Shown: positions 42,981 to 53,778, numbered from the stretch's first letter. The stretch: DNA of 64,000 nt from Achromobacter pulmonis (GCF_902859765.1 NZ_CADIJV010000003.1:62001-126000); one strand, 5' to 3'. The notes: generated from the sequence alone by a model not told the origin. Numbers and translations: made by a program.

Positions 42981-44375
42981 TTATGGCATGTGGGACACGC
43001 GGCGCCGCACCAGCCCCAGGTTCGCGCGGCGTGCCCAGCGCTGCATCATCAGCACCGCCACCACCGCCAGCCCGATGGCCAGTCCGCTCCAGACGCCGAC
43101 ACCGCGCCAGCCGGCCTGGAACGCCAGCCAGGCGCCGCACGGCAGGCCCACGCCCCAATAGCCGATTGCCGCGTAGATCATCGGCACGCGCGTATCGTGC
43201 AGGCCGCGCAGCATGCCCGCGCCCAGCACCTGCGCGCCGTCGACGATCTGGAATACCGCCGCCACCGCCAGATAGCTGACCGCGAAGGCCAGCACCCTGG
43301 CGTTGGCCGGGTCATGCACGTCCATGAATACCGATACCAGCGCGTACGGCACGGTCACCATCAAGGCCGCGGCGATCGCCATCGATCCGATGCCCAGGCC
43401 GAACGCGGTCCAGCCGGCGCGCGTCACGCCCGCGCCGTCTCCCGCGCCCTGGGCGTAGCCGACCCGCACCGTGGCGGCCTGCGCCACGCCGTAGGGAATC
43501 ATGAAGGTCACGCTGGCGATCTGGATGGCGATGGCGTGCGCCGCCAGCTCGGCCTCGCCCAGCCAGCCGATGAGGAAGGCGGCGGCGTTGAAGATGGTGA
43601 CTTCGAACGCGGTCGCCACGGCGATCGGCAGACCCAGTTTCCAGAACGCCCGCAGGCGCGGCCAGTCGGGCTTGAACAGGTCGCCGAACAGCCGGTAGCG
43701 CCGGAAGCGGCGGCCGCGCAGCACCACGATGACCATGCCCAGGAACAGCGACAGGCTGGCCAGGGCGCTGGCGATGCCAGCGCCGATCAGGCCCATGGCC
43801 GGCACCCCCAGGTTGCCGAACACCAGCACCCAGTTGCCGAACACGTTGAACAGGATCGCGCCCACCGCCACGATGAAGGCCGAGCGCGGCTGCTGCAGCG
43901 CGGCCACGAACGAGCGCAGCACCAGAAAGCCCAGGAACGGCGGCATGGCCCACAGCAGCGCGCGCAGATACTGCCCGGCCGGCGCGGCCAGCTCGGGCGG
44001 CTGGCGCAACAGCAGCAGGATGTGTTCGCCGAACCACAGCGCCAGGCAGCCTGGCACCGAAATCAGCGCCGCGCTCCAGAAACCCTGGCGCACCGTGCGG
44101 CGCACCTCGCGTACCGAATTGCGGCGCGCGCCTTCGGCATGCGCGGCCATCGGCGCGGTGGCGCTGACCAGGCCCAGGGCAAAGAAGGCAATCGCCGCAT
44201 ACAGGTTGGCGCCCAGCGCGCTGGCCGCCAGCGGTTGCGAGCCCAGGTGGCCGATGAACATCACGTCGGTCACCGTCATCGCGATCTGCGCCAGGTTGGT
44301 CAGCACCAGCGGCAGGCTCAGCAGCAGGGTGGCGACGATTTCACGTTTCCAGGCGGCGCGGCGTAGGGCGGGCAT
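42981..44375 (-). CDS. MATE-family multidrug efflux transporter (NorM-like)
   Basis: A 464-residue MATE protein with 12 membrane segments: [42 protein letters not shown] at the N-terminus is the family signature, repeated in the second half around [38 protein letters not shown]. It exports cationic drugs or dyes in exchange for Na+ or H+. It ends 26 bases upstream of the amidohydrolase gene start and may be in the same transcript. Confidence 0.93.
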   Translation of the reverse strand: MPALRRAAWKREIVATLLLSLPLVLTNLAQIAMTVTDVMFIGHLGSQPLAASALGANLYAAIAFFALGLVSATAPMAAHAEGARRNSVREVRRTVRQGFWSAALISVPGCLALWFGEHILLLLRQPPELAAPAGQYLRALLWAMPPFLGFLVLRSFVAALQQPRSAFIVAVGAILFNVFGNWVLVFGNLGVPAMGLIGAGIASALASLSLFLGMVIVVLRGRRFRRYRLFGDLFKPDWPRLRAFWKLGLPIAVATAFEVTIFNAAAFLIGWLGEAELAAHAIAIQIASVTFMIPYGVAQAATVRVGYAQGAGDGAGVTRAGWTAFGLGIGSMAIAAALMVTVPYALVSVFMDVHDPANARVLAFAVSYLAVAAVFQIVDGAQVLGAGMLRGLHDTRVPMIYAAIGYWGVGLPCGAWLAFQAGWRGVGVWSGLAIGLAVVAVLMMQRWARRANLGLVRRRVSHMP

Positions 44376-44484
44376 GCGGCTTCTCTTGTGGACGAAGCCC
44401 GCATCTTAAACGCCGTTACGGGTTAACCCGGATATTCCCCCTGGCCCGCGCGGGGCATCGCCGACCAGGCGGCCGTGTCGCGCG

Positions 44485-45279
44485 TCAGGACGCGCGCCAG
44501 GCGGGCGCGCGTTTTTCCAGGAAGGCGCTCACGCCTTCGCGCGCTTCATCCGAGGCGCGCACCGCGGCGATGCGTTCGACCGAATCGGCCACCAGCGCGT
44601 CGTCCAGCGGCCGGCCGGCGAAGTCGCGCACCAACCGCTTGCTGGCCTGCACCGCCTGGGGGCCGTTGTCGCACAATGCGCGGCAGACGGCCTCGGCTTC
44701 GTCCCGCAATTGCGCCAGCGGCACCACGCCATGCAGCAGCCCCATGCGGTATGCGGCGGCGGCGTCGAAGCGCTCGGCGGTCAGGAAGTAGCGGTTGGCG
44801 GCGCGTTCGCCCATGGCGCGGATCACGTAGGGGCTGATGGTGGCCGGCAGCAGGCCCAGGCGGGTTTCCGACAGGCAGAACTGCGCCGGGTCGGCGGCGA
44901 TGGCGACGTCGCAGGCCGCCACCAGGCCCATGCCGCCGGCGTAGGCATCGCCGTTGACCGCGGCCACCACGGGCTTGGGGCAGGACCAGATGACGCGCAA
45001 CATCTGCGCCAGGCGGCCGGCGTCGGCGCGATTGTCGGCGTCGGTCAGCGTGGCCATCTTGCGCATCCAGTTCAGGTCGCCGCCGGCGCAGAAGGCCTTG
45101 CCCGCGCCGGTCAGCAGCAGCACCCGCACCGCCGGGTCGTCCGCCGCTTCGCGCACGGCCGTGGTCAGGGCCGCGATCAGCGTCTCGTCGAAGGCGTTGC
45201 GCCTGTCCGGGCGGTTCAGCGTCAGGCGGGCGACGGGGCCGTCGCGCTCCACCAGCAGCGGGGGGGGCGGCGTGGTCAT
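44485..45279 (-). CDS. Enoyl-CoA hydratase/isomerase family protein (methylglutaconyl-CoA hydratase-like)
   Basis: A 264-residue crotonase-fold protein. It shows AFCAGGDLNWMRKM (oxyanion hole), VVAAVNGDAYAGGMGLVAACDVAIA and FCLSETRLGLLPATISPYVIRAMGE, where the RLGL-PATISPYV block is typical of methylglutaconyl-CoA hydratase (LiuC) and isohexenylglutaconyl-CoA hydratase (AtuE). It would hydrate a branched enoyl-CoA. It is divergent from a PECR-like SDR with two matched dyads between, consistent with a leucine/acyclic-terpene-type or branched-acid catabolic block. Confidence 0.88.
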   Translation of the reverse strand: MTTPPPPLLVERDGPVARLTLNRPDRRNAFDETLIAALTTAVREAADDPAVRVLLLTGAGKAFCAGGDLNWMRKMATLTDADNRADAGRLAQMLRVIWSCPKPVVAAVNGDAYAGGMGLVAACDVAIAADPAQFCLSETRLGLLPATISPYVIRAMGERAANRYFLTAERFDAAAAYRMGLLHGVVPLAQLRDEAEAVCRALCDNGPQAVQASKRLVRDFAGRPLDDALVADSVERIAAVRASDEAREGVSAFLEKRAPAWRAS

Positions 45280-45295
45280 GCGGCTCTTCCTATTG

Positions 45296-45395
45296 TTGAT
45301 TCAGGCTCAATTAATAACCTGATATCACCTATTGTTTCCATAGGGTAATACGCCTACGGGATACGTTTTTGGGTCAGCTATTGAGTTATCCTCAA
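45296..45395. promoter_or_regulatory. Two matched dyads in the divergent promoter of the acyl-CoA block
   Basis: TTGAT-N5-CTCAA (45296-45310) and TTGAG-N5-CTCAA (45381-45395) share the same half-sites and spacing and lie 85 bases apart, about eight helical turns. They flank the AT-rich 137-base spacer between the enoyl-CoA hydratase gene and the SDR gene. The likely binder is a regulator controlling both genes, possibly the TetR protein encoded next door. Confidence 0.5.
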
Positions 45396-45416
45396 CAAAT
45401 AATAACGGAGCGAGAC

Positions 45417-46328
45417 ATGAACCCTTCTCACGACGGTGCCGCCGCCACGACGCGCTACGCGTCGGTCTTCCGGCCGGGCTTGTTCGAGGGCAAGACCGTC
45501 ATGGTCACTGGCGGCGGCAGCGGCCTGGGCCGCTGCACCGCACATGAGCTGGCCTCGCTGGGCGCGCGCCTGGCGCTAGTGGGCCGCAAGCTGGAAAAGC
45601 TGCAGGCCGCGCACGACGCGCTTGCCCGCATCTATCCCGAGACCGCCGGCCGCATTACGCTGCACGCCTGCGACATCCGCGTCGAAGCCGGCGTGCGCGG
45701 CGCGGTGGCCGACGCGCTGGCCGCGCACGGCGCCATCGACGGGCTGTTCAACTGCGCCGGCGGCCAGTTCCCGGCGCCGCTGGACCAGATCAGCTTCAAT
45801 GGCTGGAACGCGGTGGTGCAGAACAACCTGCACGGCACCTTCCTGGTGGCGCGCGAGGTCTATACCCAGCACATGCGCCAACATGGCGGCGCCATCGTCA
45901 ACATGCTGGCCGACATCTGGGGCGGCATGCCCGGCATGGGGCATTCCGGCGCGGCCCGCGCCGGCGTCTGGAACCTGACCGAGACGGCGGCCTGCGAATG
46001 GGCCCATGCCGGCGTGCGCGTGAACGCGGTGGCGCCCGGCTGGATCGCCTCCAGCGGCATGGACAGCTACGGCGAGGATTACCGCGCGGTGCTGCGCGGC
46101 CTGGCCGCCAAGGTGCCGCTGCAGCGCTTCGGCACCGAGGCCGAGCTGGCGGCGGCGGTGGTGTTCCTGCTGTCGCCGGCGGCGGCCTTCATCAACGGCA
46201 GCGTCATCCGCGTCGATGGCGGCGTGCCCAACGCGCGCCATTCCTGGACCCTGCCGCCGGCCGAGCGCGGCGAAACCTTCGACGGCTTTCCTCAGTACGC
46301 GCCGCCGTCCTTGTTCTCGGCGGACTGA
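45417..46328 (+). CDS. SDR-family enoyl-CoA reductase-like protein (PECR-related) lacking YxxxK
   Basis: A 303-residue short-chain dehydrogenase related to peroxisomal trans-2-enoyl-CoA reductase. The cofactor motif is TGGGSGLGRCTAHEL, followed by NCAGGQFPAPLDQISFNGWNAVVQNN and VRVNAVAPGWI, and SPAAAFINGSVIRVDGG. Where Tyr-x-x-x-Lys is expected the sequence reads GHSGAARAGVWNLTET, so neither the canonical nor the shifted Tyr/Lys pair is kept. It has ACGGAG before the ATG at 45417. It probably acts on enoyl- or hydroxyacyl-CoA esters in the block with the acyl-CoA synthetase. Its 3' end overlaps the convergent TetR gene by 37 bases. Confidence 0.85.
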   Translation: MNPSHDGAAATTRYASVFRPGLFEGKTVMVTGGGSGLGRCTAHELASLGARLALVGRKLEKLQAAHDALARIYPETAGRITLHACDIRVEAGVRGAVADALAAHGAIDGLFNCAGGQFPAPLDQISFNGWNAVVQNNLHGTFLVAREVYTQHMRQHGGAIVNMLADIWGGMPGMGHSGAARAGVWNLTETAACEWAHAGVRVNAVAPGWIASSGMDSYGEDYRAVLRGLAAKVPLQRFGTEAELAAAVVFLLSPAAAFINGSVIRVDGGVPNARHSWTLPPAERGETFDGFPQYAPPSLFSAD

Positions 46329-47017
46329 AGCCGATGCAGGGCGTCTTGCACCTCGCCACGGAATTGCGCCAGCGCCAGCGCATCGCGGCGCGGCGGCTGC
46401 AAGGCCTGCCACAGGAAGTCGACCAACAGGTCGGCGGTGGCCGCCACGTCCACGCGCGTGCCGCGCAGGATGGCGTCCCACAGCACATGTTCCATCGGGC
46501 CGTAGATCGCCGAGCGCAGCAGGCGCAGCGGCATGTCGCGGCGCACGTGGCCGTCGGCCTGGCCTTGCGCCAGGATGCGCATCAGCGGCGCGGTGTAGCG
46601 CCGCTGCAGGCCGGCGTAGATCTCGCCGAAATCGTCGTTGCGGGCGCGGCCTTCGGACAGGATGAAGGCGCACAGCCCGGTGCCCTCGGCCAGCAGGTGG
46701 CGCAGGTGCGCATGCACCAGGTAGTGCAGTTGGGCCCGCGCGCCCTGCACGTGCGGCAGGTAGTCCTCGACCTTGGCGATGATCTCGTCGTACCAGTCGC
46801 TGATGACGCGCACGCACAGCTCGCGCTTGCCGCCGAAATAGGTGAACACCGTGGCTTCGGACACGCCCAGCCGCTGCGCGATCTCGGTGGTGGTGGCGGC
46901 CTGGAAGCCGGCCTCGGAAAACACCTGCCGCGCGACCCGCAGGATGTCCCGTATCCGTTGCTCGGACTTGGCGCTGGCCGGCGGGCGGCGCATCGGGACG
47001 GCGGCGGTTTTTTCCAT
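46292..47017 (-). CDS. TetR-family transcriptional regulator
   Basis: A 241-residue TetR protein. The N-terminal helix-turn-helix reads ILRVARQVFSEAGFQAATTTEIAQRLGVSEATVFTYFGGKRELCVRVI; the ligand-binding domain is C-terminal. The ATG at 47017 (MEKTAAVPMRR) fits. It is divergent from the acyl-CoA synthetase gene across a 93-base spacer with tandem TAACGAC repeats, and tail-to-tail with the SDR. It probably represses this fatty/branched-acid block and responds to an acyl-CoA. Confidence 0.9.
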   Translation of the reverse strand: MEKTAAVPMRRPPASAKSEQRIRDILRVARQVFSEAGFQAATTTEIAQRLGVSEATVFTYFGGKRELCVRVISDWYDEIIAKVEDYLPHVQGARAQLHYLVHAHLRHLLAEGTGLCAFILSEGRARNDDFGEIYAGLQRRYTAPLMRILAQGQADGHVRRDMPLRLLRSAIYGPMEHVLWDAILRGTRVDVAATADLLVDFLWQALQPPRRDALALAQFRGEVQDALHRLQSAENKDGGAY

Positions 47018-47057
47018 GGGGGCGGCGAGGAAGGGGCGATAGCCAAGGCTTACTATC

Positions 47058-47095
47058 ATAACGACCAAAAATAACGACCATAAAAACAACGACAC
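47058..47095. promoter_or_regulatory. Tandem ATAACGACCA-type repeats upstream of the acyl-CoA synthetase gene
   Basis: ATAACGACCA occurs at 47058-47067 and 47071-47080, with a degenerate third copy (ACAACGACAC) at 47086-47095. The first two are 13 bases apart and the third 15 bases further. They fill the spacer between the divergent TetR and acyl-CoA synthetase genes, directly before the ribosome-binding site, where repressor binding would block the promoter. Confidence 0.5.
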
Positions 47096-47110
47096 GGAGA
47101 CCGATGCATC

Positions 47111-48733
47111 ATGCTGTCCAGAACCGAAACCTACGCGCAGTTGGCGGCGTCCTTCCAATGGCGCGTGCCGGCGGCCTACAACATCGGCGTGGACGCCTGC
47201 GACAAGTGGGCCGATGGCAGCGGCCGGCTGGCGCTGATCCACGAGAAAAGCGACGGCAGCCAGACGCGCTACAGCTTCGACCAGATCAAGGCGCGCGCCA
47301 ACCAGTTGGCCAACGCGCTGCGGCGCCAGGGCGTGCGGCGCGGCGACCGCGTGGCGGTGTACCTGCCGCAGGCGCCCGAGACCGCCGTGACCCACATCGC
47401 TGTCTACAAGCTGGGCGCGGTGGCGGTGCCGCTGTTCACCTTGTTCGGCGTCGACGCCATCCAATACCGGCTGGCCGACAGCGGCGCGGCCGCGCTGGTC
47501 ACCGACGCCGAGGGCTGCCGCCGCCTGCGGGAGATCCGCGCCTCGCTGCCGGCCCTGAAGACGCTCTATTGCATCGACGGTCCGGGCGAGGGCGGCGCGC
47601 TGTCGTTCCACGCGGCGCTGGACGCGGAGTCCGAACAGTTCGCGCCCGAGCCCACCGCCGCCGACGATCCGGCCGTCATCATCTACACCTCGGGCACCAC
47701 CGGCAAGCCCAAGGGCGCGTTGCACGCGCACCGCGTGCTGCTGGGCCACCTGCCGGGCGTGGAGATGTCGCACGAATTCTTCCCCGAGCAGGCCAGGCTG
47801 ATGTGGACACCGGCCGACTGGGCCTGGATCGGCGGCCTGCTGGACGTGCTGCTGCCGGCCTGGCACCACGGCGTGCCGGTGCTGGCGCGGCGCTTCGAGA
47901 AATTCGACGGCGCCGCGGCCTTCGACCTGATGGCGCGCCATGGCGTCACCCACACCTTCCTGCCGCCCACCGCGCTCAAGATGATGCGCGGCGTCTCTAA
48001 TCCGCCCGCGCCCGGCGCGCTGGCGCTGCGCTCGGTGGCCAGCGGCGGCGAATCGCTGGGCGCCGAGTTGATCGATTGGGGCCGCCGCGTGCTGGGCGTG
48101 ACCATCAACGAGTTCTACGGCCAGACCGAATGCAACATGCTGGTGTCGTCGTGCTCGTCGCTGTTCGAACCGCGCATCGGCAGCATCGGCCGCGCCGCGC
48201 CCGGCCACCGGGTCGCCATCGTGGATGAGCGGGGCGTCGAAATGGCCGATGGTCAGGAGGGCAATATCGGCGTATTGCGGCCCGATCCGGTAATGTTCCT
48301 GGGCTACTGGAACAATCCCCCGGCCACCGCCGAGAAGTTCGCCGGCGATTACCTGCTGACCGGCGACATGGGGGTGCGCGATGCCGATGGCTTCATCCGC
48401 TTCGTCGGCCGCAACGACGACGTCATCACCAGCGCGGGCTACCGCATCGGCCCCGGGCCGATCGAGGACTGCCTGCTGGGCCATCCCGCGGTGCGCATGG
48501 CCGCCGTGGTGGGCGTGCCCGATGCCGAGCGCACCGAGGTGGTGATGGCGTATGTGGTGCTGCACGACGGCGTGGTCGGCGACGACGCGCTGATCAAGGC
48601 CTTGCAGGCGCACGTGCGCACCCGCCTGGCGGCGCACGAATATCCGCGCCGCATCCGCTTTGTAACCAGTTTGCCGACCACCGCCACCGGCAAGATCATT
48701 CGCCGTTCCCTGCGCGATGGCAGCTACGCCTGA
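47111..48733 (+). CDS. Acyl-CoA synthetase (medium-chain/acetyl-CoA-synthetase-like AMP ligase)
   Basis: A 540-residue AMP-forming ligase: VIIYTSGTTGKPKGALHAH (P-loop, about residue 195), TPADWAWIGGL, NEFYGQTECNMLVSSC, GRNDDVITSAGYRIGPGPIEDCL and the C-terminal Lys motif TTATGKIIRRSLRD. It belongs to the acetyl/propionyl/medium-chain ACS branch that uses TPADWAWIG and GYRIGP motifs. The ATG at 47111 is in frame; one at 47104 is in another frame. It activates the carboxylic acid that feeds the neighbouring hydratase and SDR, and is likely TetR-regulated. Confidence 0.92.
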   Translation: MLSRTETYAQLAASFQWRVPAAYNIGVDACDKWADGSGRLALIHEKSDGSQTRYSFDQIKARANQLANALRRQGVRRGDRVAVYLPQAPETAVTHIAVYKLGAVAVPLFTLFGVDAIQYRLADSGAAALVTDAEGCRRLREIRASLPALKTLYCIDGPGEGGALSFHAALDAESEQFAPEPTAADDPAVIIYTSGTTGKPKGALHAHRVLLGHLPGVEMSHEFFPEQARLMWTPADWAWIGGLLDVLLPAWHHGVPVLARRFEKFDGAAAFDLMARHGVTHTFLPPTALKMMRGVSNPPAPGALALRSVASGGESLGAELIDWGRRVLGVTINEFYGQTECNMLVSSCSSLFEPRIGSIGRAAPGHRVAIVDERGVEMADGQEGNIGVLRPDPVMFLGYWNNPPATAEKFAGDYLLTGDMGVRDADGFIRFVGRNDDVITSAGYRIGPGPIEDCLLGHPAVRMAAVVGVPDAERTEVVMAYVVLHDGVVGDDALIKALQAHVRTRLAAHEYPRRIRFVTSLPTTATGKIIRRSLRDGSYA

Positions 48734-48757
48734 GCCGTGGCGGGGCGGGAAAATCCG

Positions 48758-48779
48758 GGTGACAAACCCGGTGACAAAC
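48758..48779. repeat. Tandem GGTGACAAAC direct repeat upstream of pckG
   Basis: GGTGACAAAC occurs at 48758-48767 and 48770-48779, a 12-base period, just after the acyl-CoA synthetase gene. The spacing is close to one helical turn, so two regulator subunits could bind side by side. I do not recognise the regulator. Confidence 0.5.
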
Positions 48780-48840
48780 TCGTCCGTTTGGTCGGGTTGA
48801 CGGCCTGCCCGCCGCTGCAAGTATGATGGCGCAAACATGT

Positions 48841-48868
48841 ATACGGCCCCAGTCAAACGGGGCCGTAT
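48841..48868 (+). other. Perfect inverted repeat (hairpin) in the pckG leader
   Basis: ATACGGCCCC (48841-48850) and GGGGCCGTAT (48859-48868) are perfectly complementary with the loop AGTCAAAC. The hairpin ends 31 bases before the pckG start codon. It is not followed by a T-run, so it is more likely a 5'-UTR stability or control element, or a terminator-like relic of the upstream gene, than a simple terminator. Confidence 0.65.
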
Positions 48869-48899
48869 CGCCATCAGCCTAAGTATGGAGATAACCCTG

Positions 48900-50756
<1,857 letters not shown>

Positions 50757-50805
50757 GGCTGGCGCGCCTGCGCCGGCCGCGCCTACGCCGGCCGCGCCCG
50801 GCCAC

Positions 50806-50839
50806 AAACCCGCGCATGGTGACGTGCGCGGGTTTTTTT
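50806..50839 (+). terminator. Rho-independent terminator after pckG
   Basis: AAACCCGCGCA (50806-50816) pairs perfectly with TGCGCGGGTTT (50825-50835) across an 8-base loop, followed by more T residues to 50839. It lies 50 bases after the pckG stop and 17 bases before the methyltransferase start. Confidence 0.92.
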
Positions 50840-50855
50840 GCGGCACAATCGGGCC

Positions 50856-51485
50856 ATGAAACTCGACGCCGAAGACCTCGCCAAGATCACCGAACTGACG
50901 CTGGCCCACTACGAAGAAAGCGCCCAGGCCTTCGAGGCCGGCACGCGCGACCACGACGTCAGCCAGAACATCGCCGCGCTGCTGCGCCACATCGAGGGCG
51001 AACCGCCCTGTGACATCCTCGACCTGGGCTGCGGCCCCGGCCGCGACCTCAAGACCTTCGCCGCCCTCGGCCATCGCCCCGTCGGCCTGGACGGCACCCC
51101 CAGCTTCGTCGCCATGGCCCGCTCCGCCAGCGGCTGCGAAGTCTGGCACCAGGACTTCCTGCGTTTGCAACTGCCCGCCGCCCGCTTCGACGGCATCTTC
51201 GCCAATGCGGTCCTGTTCCACGTCCCGACCCAGGAACTGCCCCGCGTGCTGCGCGAGCTGCGCGCCACCCTCAAGCCGCGCGGCGTCCTGTTCAGCTCCA
51301 ACCCCCGCGGCGGCAACCAGGAGGGCTGGAACCGCGGCCGCTACGGCGCCTATCACGACCTGGATGGCTGGCGCACCCTGCTGCAGGCCGCCGGCTTCGA
51401 AGCGCTGGAACACTACTACCGCCCCGACGGCCTGCCGCGCGAACAACAACCGTGGCTGGCCAGCGTATGGAGACGGAAGGACTAG
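50856..51485 (+). CDS. Class I SAM-dependent methyltransferase
   Basis: A 209-residue methyltransferase with the SAM-binding motif I CDILDLGCGPGRDLKTFAALGHRPVGLDGTPSFV, then motif II-like DGIFANAVLFHVPTQELPRVL and the final LKPRGVLFSSNPRG block. It resembles UbiE/tellurite-resistance-type small-molecule methyltransferases. The ATG at 50856 is used. The substrate is not identifiable. It directly follows the pckG terminator and precedes the SDR/monooxygenase operon by 194 bases. Confidence 0.88.
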   Translation: MKLDAEDLAKITELTLAHYEESAQAFEAGTRDHDVSQNIAALLRHIEGEPPCDILDLGCGPGRDLKTFAALGHRPVGLDGTPSFVAMARSASGCEVWHQDFLRLQLPAARFDGIFANAVLFHVPTQELPRVLRELRATLKPRGVLFSSNPRGGNQEGWNRGRYGAYHDLDGWRTLLQAAGFEALEHYYRPDGLPREQQPWLASVWRRKD

Positions 51486-51679
51486 CGGAACGCCCGCCGC
51501 CGCCAAAGCGCCAGGAACGGATACCCAAAGCACTCCCTGGCCATTTCCCCTGGACCTGCATCAACCCTCCCCGCAATACCCGCACTTCCCGGATAGCCAC
51601 CGCCAAATCCGGCTACCGCCTCCCGCCCGCCCGGTCCCAACATCCGCCTCACGATCTCAGCAACCCAAGAGGCATACAA

Positions 51680-52468
51680 ATGAAGGGACTGGCCGATAAA
51701 ACCGCCATCGTTACCGGCGGCGCCACGCTGATCGGCGCCGGCGTCGTCGCCGCGCTGCGGGCCAAGGGCGTGCGCGTCGCCATCTTCGACATCGACGCCG
51801 ACGGCGCTGAACGCGTCGCCGCCAGCGACCCCGACGGCATCCGCGCCTGGCCGCTCGACATCACCGACGACGCCCAACTGGCGCGCGGCGTCGCCGAGGC
51901 CGCCCGCCATTTCGGCCGCATCGACTACCTGGTCAATCTGGCCGCTACATATCTCGACGACGGCGCCGCCTCCGGCCGCGCCGACTGGCTGCGCGCGCTG
52001 GACATCAACGTCGTCAGCGCCGTCATGGCTACCCGCGCCGTGCACCCGCACCTGGTGGCCGCCGGCGGCGGCGCCATCGTCAACTTCACCAGCATCTCGT
52101 CGCGCGTGGCGCAGACCGGCCGCTGGCTCTACCCGGTGTCCAAGGCCGCCTTGCTGCAGGTCACCCGCAGCCTGGCGATGGACTACGCCGGCGACCGCAT
52201 CCGCGTCAATTCCGTCTCGCCGGGCTGGACCTGGTCGCGCGTCATGGACGAGCTGACCCACGGCGACCGCGCCAAGACCGACCGCGTCGCCGCCGACTTC
52301 CACCTGCTGGGCCGCGCCGGCGATCCGGCCGAAGTGGCCGAAGTGGTCGCTTTCCTGCTGTCGGACCACGCCAGCTTTGTCACCGGCGCCGACTACGCCG
52401 TGGACGGCGGCTACTCCGCCATGGGCCCCGAACAGGCCCGCCCCGCCATCCCGCGCCTGGCCGAATAA
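51680..52468 (+). CDS. Short-chain dehydrogenase/reductase (first gene of the StyAB-like operon)
   Basis: A 262-residue SDR with a complete active site: TGGATLIGAGVVAAL (cofactor), NLAATY in place of NNAG, the catalytic Ser in NFTSISSRV, and Tyr-x-x-x-Lys in LYPVSKAALLQ, followed by RVNSVSPGW. It is an NAD(P)-dependent alcohol or ketone oxidoreductase. It lies 68 bases upstream of the StyA-type monooxygenase gene and seems to be the first gene of that operon, so it may oxidise a product formed by the monooxygenase. Confidence 0.88.
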   Translation: MKGLADKTAIVTGGATLIGAGVVAALRAKGVRVAIFDIDADGAERVAASDPDGIRAWPLDITDDAQLARGVAEAARHFGRIDYLVNLAATYLDDGAASGRADWLRALDINVVSAVMATRAVHPHLVAAGGGAIVNFTSISSRVAQTGRWLYPVSKAALLQVTRSLAMDYAGDRIRVNSVSPGWTWSRVMDELTHGDRAKTDRVAADFHLLGRAGDPAEVAEVVAFLLSDHASFVTGADYAVDGGYSAMGPEQARPAIPRLAE

Positions 52469-52536
52469 GGCCGGCCTTCCCGCACCCCGGCCCGCCGCGA
52501 ACCCGGCGGGCCCGCACACCAATCAGGAGATCCATC

Positions 52537-53778
52537 ATGCGTCGAATCGCAATCGTCGGAGGCGGGCAGGCCGGCCTGCCGTTGGCCCTGGGCCTGCTGG
52601 ACAAGGGCTACGAGGTAACCGTGGTCACCAACCGCGAGCCGGACGACATCCGGCGCGGCAAGGTCATGTCGAGTCAGTGCATGTTCGACGCCTCGCTGCA
52701 GATCGAGCGCGACCTGGGCCTGAATCAGTGGGAGGCTGGCTGTCCGCCGGTCGAAGGCATCGGCCTGGCCGTGCCGCATCCCGAGCTCGCCGGCCACAAG
52801 CTGATCGACTGGGCCGCGCGCCTGGACCGCCCGGCGCAGGCGGTGGACCAGCGCATCAAGATGCCGGCCTGGATGGAATTGTTCGCGGCCCGTGGCGGCC
52901 GGCTGCTGATCCAGGACGGCGGCGTGGCCGAACTGGAGCTGCTGGCCGCCTCGCACGACCTGGTGCTGCTGGCCGCCGGCAAGGGCGAGGTGGTCAAGCT
53001 GTTCGAGCGCGATGCCGCGCGTTCGCGCTTCGACAAACCGCAACGCGCGCTGGCGCTGACCTATGTCCACGGCATGCGCCCGGCGCCGCAGTTCTCGCGG
53101 GTCGCCTTCAACCTGATTCCTGGCGTCGGCGAGTACTTCGTATTCCCCGCGCTGACCCACAGCGGCCCCTGCGAAATCATGGTGTTCGAAGGCGTGCCGG
53201 GCGGGCCGATGGACTGCTGGCGCGACATCAGGACGCCGCAGGCCCACCTGGCGCAGAGCCTGGACATCCTGCGCACTTTCCTGCCCTGGGAGGCCGAGCG
53301 CTGCGCCGCCGTGGAACTGACCGACGCCAACGGCATCCTGGCCGGCAGCTTCGCGCCCACGGTGCGCAAGCCGGTCATGACGCTGCCGTCGGGTCGCCTG
53401 GTGCTGGGCCTGGGCGATGCGGTGGTCACCAACGATCCCATCACCGGCCAGGGTTCCAACAACGCCACCAAGGCCTGCGCCGTCTACCTGGAAGCGATCC
53501 TGGCGCGCGGCGACCAGCCCTTCACGGCCGACTGGATGCAGCAGACCTTCGAGCGCTTCTGGGACTACGCCAGCGCCGTGGTCGACTGGACCAACTCGAT
53601 GCTGTTGCCGCCGCCGCCGCACCTGCTGCAGTTGCTGCAGGCCGCCGGCGACGCGCCCGCGCTGGCCAGCGCCATCGCCAACGGCTTCAACCATCCGCCC
53701 GCCTTCTTCCCGTGGTGGACCGACGCGGCGGCGTGCCAGGCCTTCATCGCCGAAAAATCCACCCGGGCGGCGGCGTGA
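52537..53778 (+). CDS. StyA-like FAD monooxygenase (styrene/indole monooxygenase family)
   Basis: A 413-residue single-component FAD oxygenase. It begins RRIAIVGGGQAGLPLALGL (FAD-binding), has the later FDKPQRALALTYVHG block, GRLVLGLGDAVVTNDPITGQGSNNATKACAVYLEAIL (flavin-binding GD motif region) and ANGFNHPPAFFPWW at the C-terminus, all in the same order as styrene monooxygenase StyA. It would use reduced FAD from a partner reductase to epoxidise or hydroxylate an aromatic or alkene. The stop overlaps the reductase start (TGATG). Confidence 0.88.
   Translation: MRRIAIVGGGQAGLPLALGLLDKGYEVTVVTNREPDDIRRGKVMSSQCMFDASLQIERDLGLNQWEAGCPPVEGIGLAVPHPELAGHKLIDWAARLDRPAQAVDQRIKMPAWMELFAARGGRLLIQDGGVAELELLAASHDLVLLAAGKGEVVKLFERDAARSRFDKPQRALALTYVHGMRPAPQFSRVAFNLIPGVGEYFVFPALTHSGPCEIMVFEGVPGGPMDCWRDIRTPQAHLAQSLDILRTFLPWEAERCAAVELTDANGILAGSFAPTVRKPVMTLPSGRLVLGLGDAVVTNDPITGQGSNNATKACAVYLEAILARGDQPFTADWMQQTFERFWDYASAVVDWTNSMLLPPPPHLLQLLQAAGDAPALASAIANGFNHPPAFFPWWTDAAACQAFIAEKSTRAAA

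Noticed and set aside
50761-50805. Direct repeat GCCGGCCGCGCC in the spacer after pckG
   Set aside because: Low-complexity GC repeats are common in this genome and there is no further structure except the terminator that follows.
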